Shown here one piece after another: positions 1 to 7,612 of a DNA stretch of 64,000 nucleotides. The notes under the pieces are model-generated. The model worked only from the letters and a program-made list of their open reading frames with translations, was not told the origin of the DNA and made no database searches. The stretch's first letter is position 1, and each line of letters starts with the position of its first letter. The stretch is taken from contig JAFRGO010000005.1 of assembly GCA_017433765.1 (NCBI GenBank), forward strand, positions 1 to 64,000. Direction: 5' to 3'. A program made the translations under genes and the position numbers. Source of the stretch: Candidatus Saccharimonadota bacterium. Its GTDB lineage: Bacteria > Patescibacteriota > Saccharimonadia > Saccharimonadales > Saccharimonadaceae.

Positions 1-1152
1 CGTAAATTCTAAAGAATTGAGGATACTTTCAACTTTTTCGTGAAGCTCATCCTTGGTGATTGAGAACTTACACTTACTTCTGCGACATTTGTATCGACTA
101 TATTTCTTCGTACTTACCCCATTTGTGCTAGCATAACCCACTAATTTGCTTCTGTCGCTCTTACCAATCCTCCCCGCCTTTTCTTCCTCTTCGTGGCATT
201 CTTTATGGCGAGTAATAATGTTTAGCAAAAAATCTGGGTTACCATTTTTGCGCTTCGGACCTTCGCAATGTTTAGATTTATGATTAACCAAATCTAAAAT
301 GTATAGATGTTGCTCCTTTGTAATCAGGGCTTCATGTTTCCCATGCTCGCACCGAGCTTTTATATACTTACCATTCTTCTCAACGATTCCTGCATAATAT
401 GGGTCAGAAACTACTTTTTTCCATCTGTCGAAAGTATAGCCTTTCTGTTTTCCGCTTTTAACATACGGAGTATTGTTGTATTCTTCCATAGATTTGTGAA
501 GAGATATAAGCCCATTTCCTAATCTCGTCAAAATATTCTTTAGATAGGGCTTTAATTCTGGAATAGGCACATGTACTCCAGGCTCAGTACCTTTCATATA
601 CCCAAATTTTGGCATAAATGGATAACGACCGTCTTTTATTGCGGCAGTTTGTCCACTTACCGCCTTATTAAATCGCTCCATGTTGCTATTTTGCGCAAAA
701 TAATACTGCATTGAACGTTGAAAATCTATAAAATTACGCTCTTGCTCTGTAGAATCGTCGCTATAATTCAGCTCCGGATTCTTTGCAAATAAGACAACTA
801 CACCGAGCTTCGCAAACTCTACTTCATAATAATTCGCTTCTTTCATGGAGCGCATAAACCTATCGGGTTCGTTTATAAAAATATATCTAATTCGCCTGTA
901 TTTCTTACAAACATCCAGCATTTCTCGTAAATCCTTACGCGATACATTTTTACCCTGCCGACTTGACTGTACCCCAATCCACCAACCACCGCCTTTTCTT
1001 CCAACTTCTAACTCGTTAGGGATATGAGCGTTATATTGTTCGGCAATCTTTTCTATATTTTGCCTCTGGTGCTCTAGGCTATCGCTGTCTTCCTGAGCCC
1101 AAGAAGACACGCGACAGTTTGCTAAAGCCCAGACATCACTCCGGGTGGACAT
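1..1152 (-). CDS. Large serine recombinase (3' end cut by window edge)
   Basis: Read directly from the minus strand: about 384 codons are open from the ATG at 1152 to the window edge, with no stop reached. The N-terminus has the serine-recombinase signature CRVSSWAQEDSDSLEHQR, with the presumed nucleophile Ser in RVSS, followed by the usual region ending in the EPDRFMR segment. A recombinase domain with SDPYYAGIVEKNGKY and a Cys-containing stretch (RYKCRRSKCKF) follow, as in large serine integrases and transposon recombinases. Such enzymes cut and rejoin DNA through a phosphoserine link to move mobile elements. The stop codon of the upstream fragment touches this ATG (TAAATG), so translation is probably coupled. 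It is likely the mobility gene of the AT-rich island. The family is clear; the target site is not visible. Confidence 0.88.
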   Translation of the reverse strand, partial: MSTRSDVWALANCRVSSWAQEDSDSLEHQRQNIEKIAEQYNAHIPNELEVGRKGGGWWIGVQSSRQGKNVSRKDLREMLDVCKKYRRIRYIFINEPDRFMRSMKEANYYEVEFAKLGVVVLFAKNPELNYSDDSTEQERNFIDFQRSMQYYFAQNSNMERFNKAVSGQTAAIKDGRYPFMPKFGYMKGTEPGVHVPIPELKPYLKNILTRLGNGLISLHKSMEEYNNTPYVKSGKQKGYTFDRWKKVVSDPYYAGIVEKNGKYIKARCEHGKHEALITKEQHLYILDLVNHKSKHCEGPKRKNGNPDFLLNIITRHKECHEEEEKAGRIGKSDRSKLVGYASTNGVSTKKYSRYKCRRSKCKFSITKDELHEKVESILNSLEFT

Positions 1153-1393
1153 TTACTGAAGCCTTTCTTGGCTTTCAGGAAAAACTAGTGTAATTCCCAA
1201 GTCATTAAATTTTGCTTCAAAATATTGCAACTCATATAGGCTACGTGCGAAACGTAAATCCTCATTGCTTAGAAAGACGCGTTTAATGTCTGTCTTATAT
1301 TCCATGCACGCTTTTAATAGGTTGCTCATTTTTTTTACTAAAATTAACGCAATCGATGGGTTTAATATTGGTTGTAAAAGAGTTCAAATTCAT
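1153..1393 (-). pseudogene. Resolvase-like fragment, frameshifted at a run of eight A
   Basis: Two short minus-strand frames together resemble the middle of a serine-recombinase catalytic domain. The first starts at ATG 1393 behind an AGGAG ribosome site (MNLNSFTTNIKPIDCVNFSKK) and closes at 1295. The second is open from ATG 1329 to TAA 1153-1155 (58 residues) and aligns by eye with the catalytic domain of the neighbouring recombinase (KRVFLSNEDLRFARS versus RYIFINEPDRFMRS). The frames meet at eight T on the plus strand (1329-1336), where skipping one base joins them. The active-site Ser region is missing, so it is either a decayed copy or a catalytically dead accessory protein made by slippage. 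Its stop abuts the recombinase start. Confidence 0.55.
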
Positions 1394-1545
1394 TTTTTAT
1401 ACTCCTAATTATTATATGAACTTTTTTAGGTAAGTTCCACTTAACCTTATTTTTAGCACTATCCATTTAGTGATATTGCTCGTGTTTCCAAACATCATAT
1501 ATAAATGAGAAAAAATCATAGATAGAATCAACTTTGGATTCGGAA
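1394..1545. other. AT-rich intergenic stretch with a possible minus-strand promoter
   Basis: No gene is seen here. On the minus strand a TATAAT-like box (1408-1417 region, CATATAAT) followed by AGGAG lies just ahead of the ATG at 1393 and probably drives the recombinase fragment and recombinase. Confidence 0.35.
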
Positions 1546-1797
1546 TTAGAGGAGCGTGATGGCATCGCTAAAAGCTCCCCTTCTTCCTTCTTCATCATCC
1601 TCAGCCCATCCAATAGGATTGCGTTCGTCCTCAAAAGACATTCTCGTAGCTTTACGACCGTAATATTTACTTCTTACCCCATTGTCCGGCTTCCATTTTA
1701 GAGGAATATAGTCAATTTTATCCTCAAAAGTTTTTCTCAATCCTTCATTCTTATCGTCTGAATACCCTAGCATAGGCTCTTGTTGCTCGTGAAACAT
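1546..1797 (-). CDS. Hypothetical protein, 83 residues
   Basis: A small charged protein with no signal peptide or membrane segment and no family that I recognise. It is rich in Asp, Glu, Lys and Arg and contains the segment PIGWAEDDEEGRRGAF. The start ATG at 1797 lies just behind a very strong Shine-Dalgarno (AAGGAGGGG) and only nine bases after the stop of the ATPase gene, so the two form one minus-strand operon. Position suggests an accessory gene of the mobile element, for example a small regulator or replication partner, but nothing in the sequence shows the role. Confidence 0.6.
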   Translation of the reverse strand: MFHEQQEPMLGYSDDKNEGLRKTFEDKIDYIPLKWKPDNGVRSKYYGRKATRMSFEDERNPIGWAEDDEEGRRGAFSDAITLL

Positions 1798-1806
1798 AGC
1801 CCCTCC

Positions 1807-3402
1807 TTAATTTGCAGTTAGACTGAGGTTAGATTCTGTTTTATATTGCTCAGGCTGAATACTAGCGACACGCTTGCGCTCGTCCATTTCGTCCTCAGTT
1901 AGAGGGTGTCCATCTTTACTAAAGCACATAAACGGTACATTTTCTGGGAAAGGGTAGTTCCTATCAACAAAGTAAGTTGTACGGACATTATTTTCCACCC
2001 CGAAAGTCATTTCGATATTGGCTTCTTTAAGCATACCTTCTGCCCGGCGAAGCCTTTTGCCAATCTGGCTCGAATCTTTAGGCCAATTTGGGTGGCTTGA
2101 CAACAAGTGAATCTCCTCAAGTCTTGAATCTTGATGAATCAGATAAGGAGACAGTTCAATGTCCCTAGCACTACCTTTCCAACGGACAAGATTATTCGTC
2201 ATATACTTGACAAGTTTGGCGATGGAGTCCGCTTCGATACTTTCTTCAATCTGCCGTTCCTTATTCCCAATAAGCAACTTCTGGAATTCCGAAAAAGACT
2301 GGTTGTTAATGGCAGAATAGATTGCGCACCCCCACCTCCCAAAGTCAGCCATTCTTGGAAGACCGCTAGTTGGTGTTTCCGGAAAAATCTTCATGGCTTG
2401 AGACAAAACGGTAAAAATTGCGCCTAATATTTGAGGTTTTTCCTCATTGAACTTACCCCAAAGTTCCAGCTCCGTTAGGCGCTTTTCTTCAGGAATGCGC
2501 TCAACATTTAAGATTAACGCTCTATCAAGCAAGTCAGCTTGTGTGATGAAATTGTTAATCCCATTCAACATTAGCGGGCGCTTAAAGTTATATATTACTT
2601 CGTCATCGTCACTATATAAACGGCGCTTCGAGAATCCGTCGCCCGTAATCAGCCGACATAGGACATCAGAGTTATCCTTTTCAAGAAACGACAGGTTATC
2701 GAAAAACAATAATATGTGGCGATTCGCCAAACGAGCAAGTTCCGCTTCGTTCGTAATTTTGCCTGCGCTGACAAGTTGTGATGGGTCTGCTAAATCTTTC
2801 AACATTCTCATTGGCGTGCTCTTGCCTGCACCCTGCGAACCATTTATTACTAAAACTGGCTTCGGGATATCAGGTATAAAACAAGCGACGACGAAAGCTA
2901 AAAACAGATTCCAATCCTTTTCGTCAACAATATTAGTAAATTTGCGAAACGACTGAATATTACCACCCTTTACGGGCTCGACCTGCGCCTTTTGATGACT
3001 GAATCGCCTAAATATAATTGGTGGATTTTCTACTACTTCCCAACCTTTTGACGAGATACGAACCGCCTTCTCCCCTAAGTCGTACCATATTTTATCGCCA
3101 ATCTTGCGAAGTCGTGGTTCTAAACTAAGTTCGCAGTCTTTTCCGTAAAGCGCGAACCCTTCAAGCGCGCGTCTAATATCAGTGGCCTGATTGTTTTTCA
3201 AAATTACGCGATAGTTATAATATGCGTAATTGTTTAGCCACCCAACAAAATCTCGCGAATTGATATTTAATACTTTTGACCCATTTCCGTTGACTGCGAT
3301 ATACGCTTCGCCGAATTGGTCGTGAAAGAGTTTATTGCTTTTGGCAATTTCGCCGACAAAACTGTCCGTCGGCAATCTGAGCACCTTCTTATCTTCGCTC
3401 AT
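1807..3402 (-). CDS. Replication-type P-loop ATPase of a mobile element
   Basis: A 531-residue protein. Residues about 188-196 form a Walker A loop (GSQGAGKST) preceded by beta-strand VLVI, and residues about 229-236 form a Walker B strand (HILLFFDN). The arrangement, with an N-terminal region of about 150 residues that touches no catalytic primase motif, resembles the helicase-like C-terminal half of bifunctional primase-polymerase or D5-type proteins of phages and plasmids. These ATPases unwind DNA at element origins. The start ATG at 3402 follows GGAGGAAAA. It lies in an operon with the 83-residue gene. A helicase role is inference; the ATPase fold is well supported. Confidence 0.72.
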   Translation of the reverse strand: MSEDKKVLRLPTDSFVGEIAKSNKLFHDQFGEAYIAVNGNGSKVLNINSRDFVGWLNNYAYYNYRVILKNNQATDIRRALEGFALYGKDCELSLEPRLRKIGDKIWYDLGEKAVRISSKGWEVVENPPIIFRRFSHQKAQVEPVKGGNIQSFRKFTNIVDEKDWNLFLAFVVACFIPDIPKPVLVINGSQGAGKSTPMRMLKDLADPSQLVSAGKITNEAELARLANRHILLFFDNLSFLEKDNSDVLCRLITGDGFSKRRLYSDDDEVIYNFKRPLMLNGINNFITQADLLDRALILNVERIPEEKRLTELELWGKFNEEKPQILGAIFTVLSQAMKIFPETPTSGLPRMADFGRWGCAIYSAINNQSFSEFQKLLIGNKERQIEESIEADSIAKLVKYMTNNLVRWKGSARDIELSPYLIHQDSRLEEIHLLSSHPNWPKDSSQIGKRLRRAEGMLKEANIEMTFGVENNVRTTYFVDRNYPFPENVPFMCFSKDGHPLTEDEMDERKRVASIQPEQYKTESNLSLTAN

Positions 3403-3499
3403 TTTTCCTCCAATTTAGATTGTTAATATTGGAGAAAACAGCGCTGTTACTCTCGGCTACCGCTGCATCCCGGTAGTTAGCACCATTTTATATGAGAGA

Positions 3500-4438
3500 T
3501 TATTTTTGCTCATTAGACAGAATTTTGCCAATTTTCTGTCCATTATTTATGTCAGACCTGTACTCAGGATTACGATTTTTTGCCCGCCTTACCTTCTTGG
3601 CAATCCTGTCCGTCGTCTTCATATGAGCCATAGTTTTTGTCATCAACGGGTCATTCATAGTCTCGGCTTCATATTCATTGCTATATTCCTGTTTTGCCAG
3701 TTCTCGATAAGATTTTTTATTTTCGCCAGAATTATCGAATTGATGAACTAAAAGATTTGATTCAGTATTTTTTGATAAAAGTTCGGTCGGAATATCAAAA
3801 TTCAGAAATACCTGAAAAACGTCGCCAATGACTTCAAGGTCTTTTTTTGACACCCCTTTATCAATGCGCAAAAAAATTGATTTATTATTGACGCCTTCGA
3901 CGCTGATACGTTTATTTAAATCATCGACAATCTTTAAATTTTTGCCAATTCTCTTAGGGTTCAAAATATACGCAATTATAAATGTGCGCCAACCATCAGG
4001 CAAATTATATTTTTCAATTAAATCTGAAACCTCGACATATACTGAATTTCTTACTACATCTTCCGCCACTTCCCGGCTACTATGACCATTATGTTTTCCA
4101 GACCAACAATTTATGACATAGGCAACCAAAAAATCTTCTGCCTCGTCGTAATCGCTAAAATTCATTATGGGGCAATCTTCATAAATCGGCACATCAAGGC
4201 AGTCCTTACCACGAATCTTAGAAATAAGCATTTTGAAGTCATCGTCTTTAACGATGCTTTTCAAATCTGAGGTTTTCCAATCACCAATACTTCGTTTACG
4301 AGACTCCTCGAAGTAAATTTTGGCACCAAAATCAAGTCGATTGGCAATTTCACGAAATTTTTCCTCATCCGACTTATTTGATTTTTTAACTTCTTTCAAA
4401 AAATCCTCAATATATGCTCGCATTGACGCTATGGACAT
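3500..4438 (-). CDS. Hypothetical protein, 312 residues
   Basis: A soluble, charged, mostly helical protein that I do not recognise. It has no clear catalytic motif; a basic patch near the C-terminus (RIAKKVRRAKNR) could contact nucleic acid. An upstream TTG would add 40 residues, but I chose the ATG at 4438 because an extended -10 box (TGG then TATAAT on the minus strand, 4445-4450) sits exactly six bases upstream, the leaderless pattern used by many genes here. The longer form would need translation through the promoter. It belongs to the AT-rich island between the ATPase and the structured RNA. Confidence 0.6.
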   Translation of the reverse strand: MSIASMRAYIEDFLKEVKKSNKSDEEKFREIANRLDFGAKIYFEESRKRSIGDWKTSDLKSIVKDDDFKMLISKIRGKDCLDVPIYEDCPIMNFSDYDEAEDFLVAYVINCWSGKHNGHSSREVAEDVVRNSVYVEVSDLIEKYNLPDGWRTFIIAYILNPKRIGKNLKIVDDLNKRISVEGVNNKSIFLRIDKGVSKKDLEVIGDVFQVFLNFDIPTELLSKNTESNLLVHQFDNSGENKKSYRELAKQEYSNEYEAETMNDPLMTKTMAHMKTTDRIAKKVRRAKNRNPEYRSDINNGQKIGKILSNEQK

Positions 4439-4444
4439 ATATAC

Positions 4445-4450
4445 ATTATA
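4445..4450 (-). promoter_or_regulatory. -10 box of a leaderless promoter
   Basis: On the minus strand CGTGGTATAAT lies six bases before the ATG at 4438, an extended -10 element that places the transcript start at or next to the start codon. Confidence 0.6.
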
Positions 4451-4601
4451 CCACGGACTACCCCTGATAAAATAGCTGTTCTCCCTTAGTCTCCCATAGC
4501 TCTCCCGCTTTCTCCGGTAAAACCTTATAAAAAGTGTTAACTCAGTCAGAATTCGCAAGAGAAGAAAAACATAAACAATAGTTTTCTTAGCCCAAATATG
4601 A

Positions 4602-4607
4602 TATAAT
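4602..4607 (+). promoter_or_regulatory. -10 box for the structured RNA and 436-residue gene
   Basis: TATGATATAATT is an extended -10 sequence. Seven bases downstream, at 4614, the long stem of the structured RNA begins, so promoter and RNA 5' end agree. Confidence 0.6.
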
Positions 4608-4613
4608 TAAATT

Positions 4614-4757
4614 GTTCTGAATTTCAACTCTATAGCAAGTCTATCCCCGACGAGATAGGCAAAGAGTTAGACTCCAAGTGGAGCACTCGCTCCAGTCAGC
4701 CTAACCGCTTGCTGTAGAAAATGAAGTTCAGAACACTCCATAGCGAGTGTTCCACTT
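4614..4757 (+). ncRNA. Structured leader or small RNA upstream of a membrane-protein gene
   Basis: The first predicted transcribed bases (4614-4639) pair with 4708-4734 to form a long interrupted stem: GTTCTGAA with TTCAGAAC, TTCA with TGAA, and TATAGCAAG with CTTGCTGTA. Inside are a hairpin CTATC/GATAG (4641-4658) and an irregular hairpin GTTAG-ACT-GGAGC closed by GCTCC-AGT-CTAAC (4666-4705). A further hairpin lies at 4732-4751. A competing pairing is also possible: 4677-4691 (AGTGGAGCACTCGCT) can pair over 15 bases with AGCGAGTGTTCCACT at 4742-4756, followed by TTGTTT. Mutually exclusive folds suggest an attenuator or riboswitch-like leader. I know no matching RNA family. Confidence 0.6.
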
Positions 4758-4795
4758 TGTTTATGGAAGCTAATTTTAAAAAATAAGGAGTAAAT

Positions 4796-6106
4796 ATGGC
4801 TAGTGCTGGTAGAGCTAAAGTGCAAGAGCTTAAAGAAAAAATCTCTGAACAAAAGGAGAAAATTGAAGCCCTCGAAAACAATTACGAGGAAAAAATTGAT
4901 AAGCTAGACAATAAGAAACAGGCTCTAGAGCTCAAAGCGTCTGGCTTAAAGTTTATTCCCGGTGCAGGTAGAAAAGCCGACCAAAAGTTAGATGAGATGA
5001 AAGCAGTTTCTAATGAGCTGTCCGCGTTGAAGAAAAAGAAGCGCGAAGAACTCGCTGAAGCTAAGAAGGAACTTGAAAAATTAAAAAACGAATATAACGA
5101 CGCTAAAGAAGAACTGAAGGCAAAGAAAGTCGAAAGTGTAAAAGCGACTGAAAGCAAAACAAAAACCAAGAAGAAAAGCCAAATTGATTTATTTAAGGTA
5201 AGCATTATAATTGGCGTTATTGGCTTACTTATTTTTATACCGTCAAGTTTTACCGCTATAGGAAATGGTAACGCTAAGGGAGTAGGCGGTTTTGGTATTT
5301 TCGTGGGTTTAGTTGCAGTTGCACTTTCAATTTGGTTGCTTCTTCAGGCAAAAAAGCAAGGCGAAAAACTCATTAAACCGATAATAGCACTTGGTTTAGC
5401 TGGTGTTGTAGCATTGGGCTGTCTTATCGCCGTTATAGCCGACCCAATTGCCGTGAACTTAAAATGCTCCGCATATAATAGCGTTGAAGAGATGAAAATT
5501 AGTGATTCTTCGCTCTGCAAAGATAGAGTAGTAGAATTAGAAAAACAGAAACAAGATGAAGAGAATGCGAAAAAAGAGGCTATCGCTAAAGCTAAAGATG
5601 AGTGTTCGGCAAAGAACTACAGCTGGAATTCTAGCGCAAATCGTTGCAACACTGAAGAAGAGCAGAGGAAAGAAAACTCGGAAAAGGAAGCAAAAAGCAG
5701 TTGTTCCGCTAAAAATTACGACTGGAACTCTAGTGAAAAACGATGTAATACAGATTCTGAGCAGCAAGTTGCAAATCAAAAGAAAGCCGAGGAGGAAGCT
5801 AAACGCGCTGAAGCGAACAAAACAACAACATATACCGGAACCGACCACGATGAAAATGATTCTGCTGGAAGATATGCAAAAATCACTGACGCCTGTCTAG
5901 ATAGATTAGACCATCATTATCCTGGAACCTTGCCACTCGGAAGCTATGACGGATACACTATTTATTACAGTGTCACTTTGAAAGGTGATGGAACTCTAGT
6001 TGAAGGATTTATGAACGGTTACCACAAAACCAAAAATGGGCAAAAAATCCTCAGCTATAAGTGTATATATGAAAATGGCTCGGCTAAAATCCAAGGTTTA
6101 GACTAA
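4796..6106 (+). CDS. Coiled-coil membrane protein with SAKNY/CNT repeats
   Basis: A 436-residue protein of unknown function. Residues 1-120 are strongly charged heptad-rich helix, a probable coiled coil on the cytoplasmic side. Three hydrophobic segments follow near residues 135-155, 165-185 and 195-215. The C-terminal half carries two near-identical units, CSAKNYSWNSSANRCNT and CSAKNYDWNSSEKRCNT, whose Cys pairs could form disulfides if this part is outside the cell, and then a compact final domain of about 80 residues. The start ATG follows AAGGAG. It lies downstream of the 180-base structured leader and immediately upstream of a small hydrophobic gene. A surface-sensing or exclusion role for the mobile element is only a guess. 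Confidence 0.75.
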   Translation: MASAGRAKVQELKEKISEQKEKIEALENNYEEKIDKLDNKKQALELKASGLKFIPGAGRKADQKLDEMKAVSNELSALKKKKREELAEAKKELEKLKNEYNDAKEELKAKKVESVKATESKTKTKKKSQIDLFKVSIIIGVIGLLIFIPSSFTAIGNGNAKGVGGFGIFVGLVAVALSIWLLLQAKKQGEKLIKPIIALGLAGVVALGCLIAVIADPIAVNLKCSAYNSVEEMKISDSSLCKDRVVELEKQKQDEENAKKEAIAKAKDECSAKNYSWNSSANRCNTEEEQRKENSEKEAKSSCSAKNYDWNSSEKRCNTDSEQQVANQKKAEEEAKRAEANKTTTYTGTDHDENDSAGRYAKITDACLDRLDHHYPGTLPLGSYDGYTIYYSVTLKGDGTLVEGFMNGYHKTKNGQKILSYKCIYENGSAKIQGLD

Positions 6107-6108
6107 AA

Positions 6109-6252
6109 GTGATTATAGTAATAATCGCAATCGGAAGCCTACTTTTGCTAAGTTATCTTTTAATTCAAGTAATTTTACCACTAATTATGTTTATAGTTAG
6201 CAGTGCGATAATTTTAATAAAAAAATTATTCCTAAAAGGAAGAAGTCAATAA
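6109..6252 (+). CDS. Small hydrophobic membrane protein, 47 residues
   Basis: A GTG-started frame begins two bases after the stop of the coiled-coil gene and ends at TAA 6250-6252. The product is one continuous hydrophobic stretch (rich in Ile, Leu and Val, residues about 2-38) ending in the basic tail KKLFLKGRSQ, the typical look of a small one- or two-span membrane protein. There is no separate ribosome site, so it would depend on translational coupling with the upstream gene. Composition supports it as a real small gene, but no family is recognised. Confidence 0.42.
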   Translation: MIIVIIAIGSLLLLSYLLIQVILPLIMFIVSSAIILIKKLFLKGRSQ

Positions 6253-6288
6253 CTGGATTTACTCTTTAGAAGTTCATATAATTTTGAT

Positions 6289-6546
6289 ATGAGCGACCCA
6301 AAAGCAGAACGGCTAATCCAGCAGTTCTTCACCAAAAAGCCGACCGAGTTCACCAATTCGGCTAAATCCGTGACTATTATGAAGTATTTAGGCTCTGATA
6401 ATTCTTATCATTTTAGAGTTTTAGATAAATTTGATATTGAAGACGAAGTAGAACGCTTAGATTATATGAATTTTTTAAAAGAAAAAATGATTGAATCTGG
6501 TGAGATGAAGAAGCATTTATGGACGAAGGAAACGATTTTGTTCTGA
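6289..6546 (+). CDS. Hypothetical protein, 85 residues
   Basis: A soluble acidic protein of unknown function that ends in TGA. A TATAAT box at 6274-6279 lies shortly before the ATG at 6289 with no Shine-Dalgarno, so the message is probably leaderless or nearly so. It stands directly upstream of the DNA methyltransferase. A controller protein of the restriction-modification system was considered, but no helix-turn-helix is obvious. Confidence 0.5.
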   Translation: MSDPKAERLIQQFFTKKPTEFTNSAKSVTIMKYLGSDNSYHFRVLDKFDIEDEVERLDYMNFLKEKMIESGEMKKHLWTKETILF

Positions 6547-6573
6547 TTTTTCCACAAAAACGTAAGCTATATA

Positions 6574-6602
6574 TTGCGGCGCGCCGCGATTTTTGTTATA
6601 AT
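6574..6602 (+). promoter_or_regulatory. Promoter of the methyltransferase gene with an overlapping palindrome
   Basis: TTGCGG (6574-6579) and TATAAT (6597-6602) are 17 bases apart. The perfect palindrome GCGGCGCGCCGC (6576-6587) covers the -35 box and part of the spacer. In an AT-rich island this GC block stands out and may be an operator, or a target of the encoded cytosine methyltransferase for self-regulation. Confidence 0.5.
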
Positions 6603-6634
6603 GGTTATGTTGATAATATAAAGCGAGGTAATCC

Positions 6635-7612
6635 ATGAAAAAACTAAGTTGCGCTTCTTTCTTTGCCGGCGTCGGTGGGATTGATAAGGGCTTTGAGAAG
6701 ACAAATCATTTTAAGACTATTTATGCAAACGAATTCGACCCATATCCCTGCGAAACCTTTGACTTAAATTTTGATATCAAGTCTGATTGTCGCGATATCC
6801 ATATAATTGAAGCTGACGAAATACCGGATTTTGATGTCCTATTAGCCGGCTTTCCTTGTCAGGCATTCTCAATTGCTGGCTATCGTAAAGGTTTCGAAGA
6901 CGAAAAAGGACGCGGAACTTTATTCTTTGAACTAATTAGAATTATTAAAATAAAAAAACCGAGTATTGTATTTCTTGAAAATGTCAAAAACCTGGTCAGC
7001 CACGATAACGGCAATACTTTCCGCGTTATTCTTGAAGAATTGGAAAAAGAAGGCTACAGCGTAAAATATCAGGTGCTCAACGCTATGGAGTATGGCAACA
7101 TTCCGCAAAACCGAGAACGCATTTATATTGTAGGTTTTAAAGATAAAGAAGTTTATAAAAACTTTGAATTCCCACACCCTCTACAACTTACAAAAAATCT
7201 AGAAGATATTATAGATTTTGATTCAAAGTTGGATGACAAATACTATTACACTGAAGGCAAATACAAAGGCGACATTTACGAAAAACTCGTAGAAGCAATG
7301 GATGACGACAGGGCGGTATATCAATGGCGTAGGCACTATGTTAGGAAAAATAAAAGTGGCGTCGTCCCAACACTTACGGCAAATCAAGGTGAGGGTGGAC
7401 ATAATGTTTGCTTAGTGAAGACAAAGTACGGCATCAGAAAAATGACACCACATGAATGTTTTAATACGCAAGGCTTCGACAAAGATTTTAAATTACCGAC
7501 CAAACAATCCGAGTCCAGACTCTACAAACAAGCCGGAAATTCTGTATGCGTTTCCGTTATAAAACGTATTGCTGAAAAAATAGTTGAGGCTATTGAAGCT
7601 ACAAAAGACTAG
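6635..7612 (+). CDS. DNA (cytosine-5) methyltransferase
   Basis: A 325-residue C5 cytosine methyltransferase that transfers methyl from S-adenosylmethionine to cytosine in DNA. The conserved motifs are all visible: motif I FFAGVGGIDKGF (9-20), motif IV GFPCQAFS with catalytic Cys75, motif VI ENV (about 115), motif VIII QNRERIYIVGF (158-168) and motif X YKQAGNSV near the end. The target recognition region is short. The start ATG follows a GAGG ribosome site. Its 3' end overlaps the convergent nuclease gene by four bases, an arrangement typical of type II restriction-modification. The sequence recognised cannot be read from the protein. Confidence 0.93.
   Translation: MKKLSCASFFAGVGGIDKGFEKTNHFKTIYANEFDPYPCETFDLNFDIKSDCRDIHIIEADEIPDFDVLLAGFPCQAFSIAGYRKGFEDEKGRGTLFFELIRIIKIKKPSIVFLENVKNLVSHDNGNTFRVILEELEKEGYSVKYQVLNAMEYGNIPQNRERIYIVGFKDKEVYKNFEFPHPLQLTKNLEDIIDFDSKLDDKYYYTEGKYKGDIYEKLVEAMDDDRAVYQWRRHYVRKNKSGVVPTLTANQGEGGHNVCLVKTKYGIRKMTPHECFNTQGFDKDFKLPTKQSESRLYKQAGNSVCVSVIKRIAEKIVEAIEATKD

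Noticed and set aside
4614-4757. An integron attC site or insertion-sequence end
   Set aside because: The palindrome lacks the attC core boxes (RYYYAAC/GTTRRRY in the right order), there is no integrase of that class, and it starts where a promoter predicts transcription to begin.
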